Positions 21,588 to 32,324 of a stretch of DNA of 64,000 bases are shown in pieces (position 1 is the first letter of the stretch; every line of letters begins with the position of its first letter). A program made the translations under genes and the position numbers. Below the pieces are notes generated by a model that was not told the origin of the DNA, ran no database searches, and was given only the letters and a program-made list of their open reading frames with translations. Origin of the DNA: Rhynchopus sp. YZ270_cl-10 (Eukaryota > Euglenozoa > Diplonemea > Diplonemida > Diplonemidae); contig OZ037860.1 of assembly GCA_964035575.1 (NCBI GenBank), positions 582,689 through 646,688 on the forward strand, in the 5' to 3' direction.

Positions 21588-22418
21588 TATTTTGGCTCTT
21601 GACTATTTAAAACCTAGATTGAGTGGAAGTGGGGAGGTGGGGTGTTGGGGGCTGCAGAATGCTGTCACAAAAATAAACTGGGGGCCTTTGTTTTTTGTGT
21701 AACTACGCAGAAGCGGACCTGGACCTGGTTGTATTGGATGTCAGAGTCTGGTCAGGATCTGTCCACCGTCCGAGAGAGCATAAACAGAAGTGATGATGTG
21801 CTGTGACATCTCTTGCTCAAGTCTTGTGCTTCTTCAAGTCCGGAAGACAAACAGGTCGAATAATAGAATGTTGCAATATTTTTACTTTGACAATATTTGT
21901 TTTTAACCCTTTATGGATCGAGGCCGTTTTTGTGACTTGCTAATGATTGTCTCTCCAGGTAAAATGTGATCTGATGCAAATTTGTGATCGCACCTAGCCG
22001 CAATTGAAAGATTTTGAGCAAATCTCTCAAATAGAGGAGGAATGGGGCGATCAGGGTGTGCGTTTCTGCTACTCAGGTTTACAGAAACATCACAAAAAAA
22101 ATCACAACGTCTGGAAATGCAAAATCATAAAATATCACAAAAAGTGGAGATTGCACAACTGTGGCAACACAACCGAGTCAACTGCACTGCTCCAACAATA
22201 CATCAAAAAGAAAAAGGGGGGGACTCGCGCCACTCTCAATGCCAGCAACAGAAGTTACGGTTGTAACAAAGAAGAGCAGCCGCCCCCGGGGAAAAAATGG
22301 GGGTAGGGGTGTTATTTGAAACATAAAAATAAAGTTGAAATATCTGTTATCAGTCAGAGGTTTAGGCCGTGCTGACACTTCTTGGGCGCAGGCAGTGTGC
22401 AAGATAACAATATAGTAA
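21588..22418. other. 5' flank of pseudo-cyclase 1, duplicated at 45.0-45.84 kb
   Basis: Nearly identical to 45004-45840, as part of a segmental copy. It includes the AAAATAATG context of the start codon and the TTTTAAATAG stretch, a GAAAGATTTTGAGCAAATC block, and the reverse complement of the 11.3 kb flank. No separate gene is supported. Confidence 0.6.
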
Positions 22419-22790
22419 AGGCGCGTACTCACTCCCACCTCGAACCACCAGCGCAACACAGCAGAGGGGACACAACGTTGCCTTCAAGCGGCACACCATA
22501 ACCCCAAGGGTGCCAGCACCCGCGGTAATCCCAGCACCAATAGCATATATCAATGCTGCTGTTAAAAAGCTTGGAAAATAGGGCCTGACTGTTGGTCAGT
22601 GTTTCATGCTCCGAGTGCAAGCACCCTTCAAGCATGGGGAAAAGAGCATTGCTATACCCTAGCCAGGGTTTAACTTGCATTTAGTAGGGGCAGGGACGTT
22701 TACCTCCCTGAGGACAATACAGAATAGTCCTGCATACCCCTCCGGCCATTGAAAGGGAATACGGCCGGCGCACTTCACCCCCCTCTCGGT
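22419..22790 (+). rRNA. SSU (18S) rRNA-like fragment: 530 loop and V4-like region
   Basis: 22509-22529 reads GGTGCCAGCACCCGCGGTAA followed by T, one substitution from the universal 530-loop GTGCCAGCAGCCGCGGTAAT. It continues CCCAGCACCAATAGCATATA and, at 22555-22571, GCTGCTGTTAAAAAGCT; these match the eukaryotic order CCAGCTCCAATAGCGTATAT, then GTTAAAAAGCTCG. GGCGCGTACTCACTCCC (22419 on) fits the region just before. Downstream to 22760 is a possible shortened V4. Flanking sequence does not continue as SSU, and a full gene is absent, so this is a fragment, either an rRNA pseudogene or part of a repeat that captured rRNA. It lies on the opposite strand to all protein genes. Confidence 0.65.
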
Positions 22791-22799
22791 CTGACTAAA

Positions 22800-23110
22800 A
22801 AAAAATAACGTCACATTTAAAGGGGGGTGGGGGATAAAACAATTATCCCCCGTTTTTTCTCCCCCATTTTATTTTATTTTATCCCCCACTACAGTTATCC
22901 CCCACTTCCCACACCGCGTTTTTGGTGTGGATTTTCCTTGGGGATGGGGATATTCAGGTGGGAAAAAAGAGAGATATTTTTTTTTATCCCCCACTACAAC
23001 TATCCCCCATTTTTTGAGAAGAAAAAACTGGCGATATTTTTTATTTTATCCGCCATTCTACAGTTATCCCCCACTACAATTATCCCTCCCCCCCCTTTAC
23101 AAACAAAAAA
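22800..23110. repeat. Degenerate TATCCCCCACTACA-type repeat
   Basis: Imperfect repeats of TTATCCCCCACTACA and TTATTTTATCCCCC on the plus strand, mixed with A and T runs. No gene seen. Confidence 0.7.
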
Positions 23111-23283
23111 AAAAAAACTAAACTAACATTTTGCCACTTGATTTGTCCTCACTAATCTACTACTGAGTCTTTTTTCGTTGACCGCAGCTAGCTTCGTTGA
23201 CCGTCCACCTCCGCATCCTCTGCCACCTCGCACACGGGTCTGCAGTACCACTTTTTTGCAGGGTATTAGCTTGGTACTCAGAA

Positions 23284-23760
23284 TTAGGTTCAAAAACCTA
23301 ATTCTGAAATTTTTCGGGGGAAAAAAAAAAATATAGATTTGGATTTCGGGGGGGGGGGGGGGGGGGGGGGGTAGGGCCAGCGACTCCCCCGTTTTATAGC
23401 CGGGAGCAATTCTCGTAATAACCTCTCGCGGTATATTGGGCCATTTCCAGGCCACCTCTGGTCGGAAAACACCCCAGAAGTGGTTCAGAAACACCCTGTG
23501 ACCCGAAAATTCATGATAAGGGCGACCCAGAATATGCTAAAATGCGAAAAAATAGTGAAAAAGTGGCTTTTTGACGGTTTTGGCCATGTTGGGTAAAATG
23601 GCCATTTTTTCAGAAAAAATCAAAAACAAGTAATTGCTATCGGAAAAAAAACGGGGTGTGCTGTGGAACTCCATCCTGTAGAAATAATCTACAACACGCC
23701 CAGCATTCTGCTCTTCTACTGCGGAGCTTTCCACAGCACACCCCGCTTTTTTCTTAGCAA
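23284..23760. repeat. Outer arm of a large interrupted palindrome
   Basis: 23380-23660 (GGCCAGCGACTCCC onward, with GGTCGGAAAACACCCCAG and GAAAAAATAGTGAAAAAG) is the inverse of 26180-26260 plus 26865-27015. A run of more than 20 G lies at 23349-23372, just before TAGGGCCAGCG; the partner arm has a similar G run at 27016. 23640-23750 holds a small separate hairpin (AACGGGGTGTGCTGTGG and its inverse). Confidence 0.85.
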
Positions 23761-23867
23761 TTAGTTGTTCTTGTTGTTATTGTTATTTTCAACCACCTTC
23801 CTTCAACCCTTGTAGGGATCAGTTGCCATTTTTTTCGCGAAAACATGAAATTATACATTTCAAGAGA

Positions 23868-25457
23868 ACAAATTAAAAAGGGTCCTTATTTGCATTTTTG
23901 GGCTCCGCCCGTGCAGTGGTGGGGTCAATCTCGAAAATTGGACAATTTTTTGACCACTTAAATTTTGAGAAATATGAGCCCGGTTGCTTATACGTGGGGC
24001 CCATTTTCGGCTAAAATTTTCCTCAAAATCTGGTTTTGTAAAATTGACCCTTTACTCCCCCCCCCACATCGATTTCAATACTATACCTTACTTCACCTAC
24101 GGTTGCCCTTACAGGGGGGTGAAGGAAGGTAAGTTGAAAAAGGGTCCTTATTTGCATTTTTGGGCTCCGCCCGTGCAGTGGTGGGGTCAATCTCGAAAAT
24201 TGGACAATTTTTTGACCACTTAAATTTTGAGAAATATGAGCCCGGTTGCTTATACGTGGGGCCCATTTTCGGCTAAAATTTTCCTCAAAATCTGGTTTTG
24301 TAAAATTGACCCTTTACTCCCCCCCCACATCGATTTCAATACTATACCTTACTTCACCTACGGTTGCCCTTACAGGGGGGTGAAGGAAGGTAAGTTGACA
24401 AATTAAAAAGGGTCCTTATTTGCATTTTTGGGCTCCGCCCGTGCAGTGGTGGGGTCAATCTCGAAAATTGGACAATTTTTTGACCACTTAAATTTTGAGA
24501 AATATGAGCCCGGTTGCTTATACGTGGGGCCCATTTTCGGCTAAAATTTTCCTCAAAATCTGGTTTTGTAAAATTGACCCTTTACTCCCCCCCCCACATC
24601 GATTTCAATACTATACCTTACTTCACCTACGGTTGCCCTTACAGGGGGGTGAAGGAAGGTAAGTTGAAAAAGGGTCCTTATTTGCATTTTTGGGCTCCGC
24701 CCGTGCAGTGGTGGGGTCAATCTCGAAAATTGGACAATTTTTTGACCACTTAAATTTTGAGAAATATGAGCCCGGTTGCTTATACGTGGGGCCCATTTTC
24801 GGCTAAAATTTTCCTCAAAATCTGGTTTTGTAAAATTGACCCTTTACTCCCCCCCCACATCGATTTCAATACTATACCTTACTTCACCTACGGTTGCCCT
24901 TACAGGGGGGTGAAGGAAGGTAAGTTGACAAATTAAAAAGGGTCCTTATTTGCATTTTTGGGCTCCGCCCGTGCAGTGGTGGGGTCAATCTCGAAAATTG
25001 GACAATTTTTTGACCACTTAAATTTTGAGAAATATGAGCCCGGTTGCTTATACGTGGGGCCCATTTTCGGCTAAAATTTTCCTCAAAATCTGGTTTTGTA
25101 AAATTGACCCTTTACTCCCCCCCCCACATCGATTTCAATACTATACCTTACTTCACCTACGGTTGCCCTTACAGGGGGGTGAAGGAAGGTAAGTTGAAAA
25201 AGGGTCCTTATTTGCATTTTTGGGCTCCGCCCGTGCAGTGGTGGGGTCAATCTCGAAAATTGGACAATTTTTTGACCACTTAAATTTTGAGAAATATGAG
25301 CCCGGTTGCTTATACGTGGGGCCCATTTTCGGCTAAAATTTTCCTCAAAATCTGGTTTTGTAAAATTGACCCTTTACTCCCCCCCCACATCGATTTCAAT
25401 ACTATACCTTACTTCACCTACGGTTGCCCTTACAGGGGGGTGAAGGAAGGTAAGTTG
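23868..25457. repeat. Higher-order tandem repeat: 265-base monomers in 530-base dimers, three dimers
   Basis: Six monomers of about 265 bases (AAAAAGGGTCCTTATTTGCA ... GGGGTGAAGGAAGGTAAGTT). Odd and even monomers differ: one junction reads GTTGAAAAAGGG, the other GTTGACAAATTAAAAAGGG, and the C run is 9 or 10 long. Identical features recur every 530 bases (23984, 24514, 25044). Diverged single monomers occur at 18.5-18.97 and 40.58-40.72 kb. Confidence 0.95.
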
Positions 25458-25461
25458 AAAA

Positions 25462-26159
25462 CAGCAAAATTTCGACATCATGACGGCTGCTTGGGCACCA
25501 AACTACCCCAGGGATGTCCCGTGAGTCCATTCCAACCTGTTTTGGACACTTTAGGTACTTTTTTTGGCTATTTTTTGGTGTTTTTGTGGCAAAAAACGTC
25601 CTATGATAGTCCTATACTAATCGCAAGACGCCGTTTGTCCCACAGTCTGGACCAATATGGGGGCCCACAAATGGGTAAAAACCCCCGAAAAAGCACTCCA
25701 GGAACCCAGATAGTGCCAAATATCCACCAGACACCCACCCAAACACCGCAGAAACACCACAGAAAATCGTCTTGAAAAACACACTTTTTTCAAAAAGGCC
25801 ATTATGGAGCCTGTCTGACGAGCTTTTTGAAAAAAGTGTGTTTTTTAGGACGATTTTCTGTGGTGTTTTTGCGGTGTTTGGGTGGGTGTCTGGTGGATAT
25901 ATGGAACTATCTGGGTTCCCGGAGTGCTTTTTCGGGGGTTTTCACCCATTTGTGGGCCCCCATATTGGTCCAGACTGTGGGACAAACGGCGTCTTGCGAT
26001 TAGTATAGGACTATCATAGGACGTTTTTTGCCACAAAAACACCAAAAAACGGCCAAAAAAAGTACCTAAAGTGTCCAAAACAGGTTGGAATGGACTCACG
26101 GGACATCCCTGGGGTAGTTTGGTGCCCAAGCAGCCGTCATGATGTCGAAATTTTTGCTG
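25462..26159. repeat. Near-perfect palindrome P1, arms about 335 bases
   Basis: The left arm starts CAGCAAAATTTCGACATCAT and the right arm ends with its inverse. The spacer is short, about 25 bases around 25802-25828. Arms contain CCAAAACAGGTTGGAATGGA (in inverse on one side), shared with palindromes P2 and P3. Confidence 0.95.
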
Positions 26160-26266
26160 TTTTTTTGATTTTTTCTGAAAAAATGGCCATTTTACCCAAC
26201 ATGGCCAAAACCGTCAAAAAGCCACTTTTTCACTATTTTTTCGCATTTTAGCATATGGGTCGATTT

Positions 26267-26850
26267 CAAAACCCCCCCCCCCCCAAAAGTTCTTTTTTGT
26301 CTTTTTCATGATATAGGCAGTTTTTTTGCAGTCTGAGGTCCGGAACCGCCCAAAAAACGATTTTCTGGGAGGTTTTGGGTGGTTTTGGGGCGAAATGGAC
26401 CTTTTTTGACCATTTTTATGGTATTTTTAGGCTGTTTTTGGCCCTTCTTCTTACACAGCCTATTGGGGGTCAAAATAGCTATTTTTGACCAAAAAACATC
26501 AAATAAGCACCAAGAAAAGTGCCAAATGTGCCCAAAACAGGTCGGATTGGGCTCACAGCCCATTTTTGGGATATATTTGGGCCAACGGAGGCCTCCTGGC
26601 GTCAAATAAATTGTGTTTTTTGGTCAAAAATAGCTATTTTGACCCCCAATAGGCTGTGTAAGAAGAAGGGCCAAAAACAGCCTAAAAATACCATAAAAAT
26701 GGTCAAAAAAGGTCCATTTCGCCCCAAAACCACCCAAAACCTCCCAGAAAATCGTTTTTGGGGCGGTTCCGGACCTCAGACTGCAAAAAAACTGCCTATA
26801 TCATGAAAAAGACAAAAAAGAACTTTTGGGGGGGGGGGGGGGGGGGTTTT
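26267..26850. repeat. Palindrome P2, arms about 235 bases
   Basis: Left arm from the C run at 26271 (AAAAGTTCTTTTTTGTC) to about 26500, right arm from about 26615 to the G run at 26829-26846. The spacer (about 110 bases) holds CCCAAAACAGGTCGGATTGG, a relative of the P1 and P3 arm sequence. Confidence 0.93.
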
Positions 26851-27524
26851 GAAATCGACCCATATTCTGGGTCGCCCTTATCATGAATTTTCGGGTCACA
26901 GGGTGTTTCTGACCCACTTCTGGGGTGTTTTCCGACCAGAGGTGGCTTGGAAATGGCCTCATATACCGTGAGAGGTTATTACGAGAAAATTTTATACGGG
27001 AGTCGCTGGCCCTAGGGGGGGGGGGGGGGGTAGGGGATACGACTCCAGCCATTTTGGCTGGGACCAAACGCACGGAAAATTCATTTGGCATTATCTGGCC
27101 ATCTCCAAGGCAACTGCGGGTGAAAAACACCCTCAGAGTGGGTCACAGGGGGCCTGTGGGTCGAAAAACGACCCAGAAGCCACCCCAGAATACAAAAAAA
27201 TGGAAAAAAATAGTGAAAAAACGGCTTTTTTCACGTTTTGGCCACTTTGGGCAAAATAGCGATTTTTCGAGAAAAAAATTAAAAACCGGGATATTTTTTG
27301 ACATCACAAAGCCTCCTTTGGCACAAATATACCCCAAAAGTGGCCTGTGAGTCCATTCCAACCTGTTTTGGACATATTTGACACTTTTGGAAGTGTTTTT
27401 TTGGTGTTTTTAGGTCAAAAAAATGCCCAAGACGTCCCCAAGACATCCCCAAGACACTTTGCACACCCCCTGTTACGGTCATATTTTTTTCGTTTTTTTG
27501 CCTGAAACTCCCGGACCCCACATA

Positions 27525-28928
27525 CAGTGTGACACAGAATTAATGGCCGATGACGACATTTTGTAAAAATTGTTATATTATTCTAAAAAATAGGCAAAAT
27601 TTGACTCATTTCATTGCATTTTCAACTGGCCGTGTATGAAAAGTGTGTGTGTGGGGAAAATATTAACATGGAAATATCCCTTTTTGGTAAAAAAGGGTGT
27701 ATGTGTAAAAAAAAAAAATACAGTGTAGCAGTACAAACGAGTGGGTGCACAAAAATAAATAGAGCATGCATTAGTATTTTGTGTGCATTCCGTTGGAATT
27801 GCGAACTGCGTCTAGGCGTCGTGGCATTGACATGATGTAACGTGCAACGAAGCTATTGTCCATCTTGGACCATTCCTTGTTGATGGCACGTTTAAGTGCT
27901 GACACGTCTTTGGGCTCCCGTTCGTTGACTGCAGTCTGCAGCTTGGCCCACAGGTTCTCAATAGGATTGAGATCAGGGGAGTTGCCTGGCCAGTCAGCTT
28001 TAGGGAGGAACGAGAAAGGTTGGGAGGAGAGGAATGCTTGAGTAACGTTCGCAGTGTGGCAGGGTGCCCCATCCTGCTGAAACGTGTAGCTACTGTCAGG
28101 CAGGAGTTCTTTTATTTCTTTGAGCGCTTTCTGTAAGACGAGCGTACGGTACTTCTCTGCATTGAGAGCACCGTCATAGAAATAGAGCTTCGTCTTACCT
28201 CTGGTGGTGATTCCTCCCCAGACGTGAACCTTCTGCGTAGCCCTGACCTTATCAACGGTTGGGGGCGGCTCATCACCATCTGCAACCCAGACAACATCGT
28301 TCTTCTTGCTCACCCGAGAAAAAAGCCAAAAGTCTTTTTCATCGGTGAACATCACCTTTGACCAGTCGGTGTTTCGATGCGTTTCAGCAAACTCTATCCG
28401 GGCAGTGATGTTCTTTTCCGAGAGCTTTGGTTTGCTCTTCGTTTGAACGGGCTTCAGCCCCTTCTCCTTCAGGCACCTGCGGACACTCTCCCTCGAAATC
28501 TGTAGTCGCGACGCTACTTTCCTGCAAGACTGAAACCGCTTGCCCCGCATGTGTCTAACCACCCTATTCTTAACGGTGTCGGTGGTGGCCGATCTCTTGC
28601 GTCCCCTCCCTGGCTTGTCCGAAAAATTCCGCTCTCCAGCGCGGTACTCCTTCACCCACCTACCCAAACTCCTCTTCGCAACGTTCAGCAACTCCGCCAC
28701 CTCATCATGGCTCTTACCGCCAACAACGACTAGCGACGCTGCCTGTAGGCGCAACCCTTCCCTCGTGGCCTCAGTGTTCACTTTACCCTTAACCATTATA
28801 TTTTTGCTTTTATTGTGTTCCTGGGCGTAAATATTTTATGTTTTGGGGGTGTTTTGAATATGTCCTTGTCAAAATTTGCCGTTTTTTTATAAAATGTCTT
28901 CATCGGCCATTAATTCTGTGTCACACTG
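27525..28928 (-). mobile_element. Tc1/mariner-superfamily DNA transposon, DD37E, apparently intact
   Basis: 1404 bases with terminal inverted repeats that start CAGTGTGACACAGAATTAAT and match without change for about 28 bases, then imperfectly to about 48. Each end is flanked by TA (27523-27524, 28929-28930), the expected target duplication. The inverse arm of palindrome P3 at 29115-29125 (GGGACTATGTGGGG) keeps the site without the insert, which confirms both ends and the TA duplication. One complete transposase frame lies inside. Confidence 0.95.
27771..28796 (-). CDS. Tc1/mariner-type transposase (DD37E)
   Basis: 341 residues without a break. Residues about 14-115 are two helix-turn-helix DNA-binding regions with a GRGRKR hinge at 64-68. 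The catalytic domain has Asp152 (FTDEKDFW), Asp242 (QQDGAPCHTA) and Glu280 (SPDLNPIENLW); there are 37 residues between the last two, the DD37E spacing known from some mosquito and other elements. HVWGGI at 191 is a family hallmark. The ATG sits about 130 bases inside the right end. All catalytic residues are present, so the enzyme may be active. It cuts and pastes DNA between TA sites. Confidence 0.95.
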   Translation of the reverse strand: MVKGKVNTEATREGLRLQAASLVVVGGKSHDEVAELLNVAKRSLGRWVKEYRAGERNFSDKPGRGRKRSATTDTVKNRVVRHMRGKRFQSCRKVASRLQISRESVRRCLKEKGLKPVQTKSKPKLSEKNITARIEFAETHRNTDWSKVMFTDEKDFWLFSRVSKKNDVVWVADGDEPPPTVDKVRATQKVHVWGGITTRGKTKLYFYDGALNAEKYRTLVLQKALKEIKELLPDSSYTFQQDGAPCHTANVTQAFLSSQPFSFLPKADWPGNSPDLNPIENLWAKLQTAVNEREPKDVSALKRAINKEWSKMDNSFVARYIMSMPRRLDAVRNSNGMHTKY

Positions 28929-29607
28929 TAGTCCCGAATATCCATCACACACCCACTCAGAGTGAGTAGAAGCACCCCAAAAAAAATATTTTTTAAAGCC
29001 CTTCAACTTCAACATGGATGCTGCCGAAACTGAAGCACAATTTTAGGGCTTTAAAAAATATTTTTTTTGGGGTGCTTCTACTCACTCTGAGTGGGTGTGT
29101 GATGGATATTCGGGACTATGTGGGGTCCGGGAGGGGTATTTTGGGGGTTTCAGGCAAAAAAACGAAAAAAATATGACCGTAACAGGGGGTGTGCAAAGTG
29201 TCTTGGGGATGTCTTGGGGACGTCTTGGGCATTTTTTTGACCTAAAAACACCAAAAAAACACTTCCAAAAGTGTCAAATATGTCCAAAACAGGTTGGAAT
29301 GGACTCACAGGCCACTTTTGGGGTATATTTGTGCCAAAGGAGGCTTTGTGATGTCAAAAAATATCCCGGTTTTTGATTTTTTTCTCGAAAAATCGCTATT
29401 TTGCCCAAAGTGGCCAAAACGTGAAAAAAGCCGTTTTTTCACTATTTTTTTCCATTTTTTTGTATTCTGGGGTGGCTTCTGGGTCGTTTTTCGACCCACA
29501 GGCCCCCTGTGACCCACTCTGAGGGTGTTTTTCACCCGCAGTTGCCTTGGAGATGACCAGATAATGCCAAATGAATTTTCCGTGCGCAAAAAATGGCTGG
29601 AGTCGTA

Positions 29608-30972
29608 CCCCCTAGGCATACATGGTAAGCGAACAAAAAATTCGCTTTATTCGCTTTTGGTTCGCTTTTTTATTCGCTTTATTCGCCGGCGAATAAAGCG
29701 AATAAAGCGAACCAAAAGCGAACGAAAAAGCGAACAAAAAGCGAATAAAAAGCAACGTATTTTTTGTCAAGTCTAGTGTGTCGAGTCTAGTCCCCCGAGA
29801 TCCCCCAATACCCGCAACGACGCCAAAATAAGGCTACTGTACTGTACTGTACTGTACTGTACTGTACTGTACTGTACTGTGTACTGTACTGTGTACTGTA
29901 CTGTGTACTGTACTGTGTACTGTACTGTGTACTGTACTGTACTGTACTGTACTGTACTGTACTGTACTGTACTGTACTGTACTGTACTGTACTGTACTGT
30001 ACTGTACTGTACTGTACTGTACTGTACTGTACTGTACTGTACTGTACTGTACTGTACTGTACTGTACTGTACTGTACTGTACTGTACTGTACTGTACTGT
30101 ACTGTACTGTACTGTACTGTACTGTACTGTACTGTACTCCCAATCCCCTGTGTATACTGTGTATACTGTGTATACTGTGTATACTGTGTATACTGTGTAT
30201 ACTGTGTATACTGTGTATACTGTGTATACTGTGTATACTGTGTATACTGTGTATACTGTGTATACTGCGTATACTGTGTATACTGTGTATACTGTGTATA
30301 CTGTGTATACTGTGTATACTGTGTATACTGTGTATACTGTGTATACTGTGTATACTGTGTATACTGTGTATACTGTGTATACTGTGTATACTGTGTATAC
30401 TGTGTATACTGTGTATACTGTGTATACTGTGTATACTGTGTATACTGTGTATACTGTGTATACTGTGTATACTGTGTATACTGTGTATACTGTGTATACT
30501 GTGTATACTGTGTATACTGTGTATACTGTGTATACTGTGTATACTGTGTATACTGCGTATACTGTGTATACTGTGTATACTGTGTATACTGTGTATACTG
30601 TGTATACTGTGTATACTGTGTATACTGTGTATACTGTGTATACTGTGTATACTGTGTATACTGTGTATACTGTGTATACTGTGTATACTGTGTATACTGT
30701 GTATACTGTGTATACTGTGTATACTGTGTATACTGTGTATACTGTGTATACTGTGTATACTCAGTACTCAGCACCCACTAGCTCTCAGTAAGCTCTCACA
30801 GCCTGTTACGTGTCCCACGGAGACGATCATAGATCACCCAAAGGCGAATAAAAGGCGAATAAAGCGAATAAAAAAGCGAACCAAAAGCGAATAAAGCGAA
30901 CTTTTTATTCGCTTTTTTGGAAAAGCGAATAAAGCGAATTTTTTGTTCGCTTACCATGTATGCCTAGGGGGG
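29608..30972. mobile_element. Inverted-repeat element carrying GCGAATAAA repeats and compound GTAC arrays
   Basis: Left end CCCCCTAGGCATACATGGTA, then AGCGAACAAAAAATTCGC; right end at 30920-30970 is the inverse, about 48 bases. Next to each end are clusters of GCGAATAAAGCGAACC (29640-29755 and 30841-30925). The centre is the tandem array. There is no coding capacity, so if it moves it depends on another enzyme. It abuts the end of palindrome P3. Confidence 0.8.
29838..30760. repeat. Compound array: TGTAC units, linker, TGTGTATAC x68
   Basis: 29838-30137 is TGTAC, with five interspersed 12-base variants (GTACTGTACTGT) at 29881-29940. The linker TCCCAATCCCC (30138-30148) follows, then 68 units of TGTGTATAC to 30760. 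Two units carry GCG for GTG, at 30267 and 30555, exactly 32 units apart, which points to an internal duplication. Confidence 0.96.
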
Positions 30973-30999
30973 GGGGGGGGGGGGGGGAAATATGGAGGA

Positions 31000-32060
31000 A
31001 AGAACCGTGGTTGAACCACGGGAGTACGCAGTACCCTTGGGAACTGGGTTGCTGACCGCACCATCCAGGCTGTACCTTAAATTTTTTTTGCCTGCGGCGC
31101 CATTTTTCCTTTTTTGCTCCGCAAAAAAGGGTTCGTTGAGCTCCATTTGACGGACGGAGCTTGAACCCAACTATGAGTGAGAAAAAAGATGTGGCGAAAA
31201 GAATAAAAGTAGCGTACCGTGCGCCTGCGGCGCAAGCTTTCACACCCTTCCCATGACATTGTTTGCCTGTAAAATAGTGCAATTTTAAAGCGCGATTTTA
31301 GAAATGTTGCATACCGTGGCTTCGCCAGGAACCTTTGGGTGCCATGGCCACCGTTTCTTGTAAATGTATTGAGGTTACCGACAATAAGGCTGACACCCAC
31401 TACGGATTGCGGATCACCAGTGGCTGAAAGCTACCAAGGTTGCACAGAGGAGGGGAGGCTTTTCCGCAGGGTTGGGGTGGTGTAGGTTTGCCGTGGTCAC
31501 AAAATACCGAGAAAATTTTTCGCTTCGTTTCCCCCACAGAAAAAAATGACTGCCTCACACAAAACCACCTTTTTGGTGGGGGCTAGGGGGGCTATATAAT
31601 ACCCTGCTATAACCCCACCAAAAAAAAAAAAAATTCAAAAAACCTAATTCTGGAAAAAATCCAAAATCCAAGCTTATACCCTGCTTTTTTGCAAATAAAA
31701 AAAAAAATAAAAAAAACCCTAGGTTCAAAACTCGGTCGAGCCCGGCCCAGCTCAAGTTCGGGGCCCCGGCGGAATGTGAGAATTCCTCGGGTATCCAACT
31801 GCGGAGTTCAACTTCATTGATATTTGCACCAGACACGAATCATCAGTAACCTCAGTACATGTACAAAAAGAAACGGTGGTCATAGCATCAAGGTTCCTGG
31901 CGAAGCCACGGTACGCAATAATTCAAAAAACTGTGCTTAAAATTGTACATTTTTACAGCCATACGATGTCATGGGAAGGTGGGTTGCAAATTTGCGCCGC
32001 AGGCGCACGGTACGCTACTTTTATTATTTCGCCATGCTGCATGTTTCCTTTTCCTTCGGC
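31000..32060. repeat. Inverted repeat pair flanking 490 bases
   Basis: 31175-31370 and 31860-32045 are inverse copies (GAAACGGTGG, GGTTCCTGGCGAAGCCACGG, then the GCGCCGCAGGCGCACGGTAC hairpin). A third copy lies at 53645-53830. The segment between has long A runs and no gene. 30961-30990 is a G run of more than 20 bases. Confidence 0.8.
31214..31233 (-). repeat. Dispersed hairpin element GCGCCGCAGGCGCACGGTAC (one of eight copies)
   Basis: Identical 20-base copies occur at 31214, 31994, 33196, 37899, 38471, 39139, 39914 and 53790, four on each strand. GCGCC and GGCGC pair around GCA; the tail is CGGTAC. Most are followed by an ACTTTTTT-like tract. They lie in several different larger repeats. 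Confidence 0.9.
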
Positions 32061-32324
32061 GTTTGATCAATTGAGTCGCGCTTTGGCTGTGACGGGGTCA
32101 CTTTGTTCATGAGGCCAGTTCTGGTCACTCTCAGAGGCTTATGTCTCTGCGTGTCTAGCAAGTGTAAACTTTCTGAAAAAAGAAAAAAAAAAGTGGTAGT
32201 GCCAGTGGTAGTGTCCGGCACTAGCAAGAAAATTTTCAAAATTAAATAGGTAGTGCCGATGCACCAGCAGTTTGGGCAAGCTAGACTACACTGAGTCTAG
32301 TCCTCTCATGAGCATTCAGTCACT

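Larger units (their letters stand above)
27031..29612. repeat. Palindrome P3, arms about 490-660 bases, interrupted by a transposon
   Basis: 27031-27524 (TAGGGGATACGACTCCAGCC onward) is the inverse of about 29110-29612. Between them lie the mariner-type element (27525-28928) and 28931-29110, which carries its own small foldback around AAAAAATATTTTTTAAAGCC. The centre before insertion was near the TA target site. Confidence 0.93.

Noticed and set aside
23984-25775. Repeated 79-codon frame and a 162-codon extension
   Set aside because: By-product of the 265/530 repeat running into palindrome P1.
13524-30760. Telomeric repeat
   Set aside because: Arrays are internal, have several unit types and both orientations, and none matches known telomere units.
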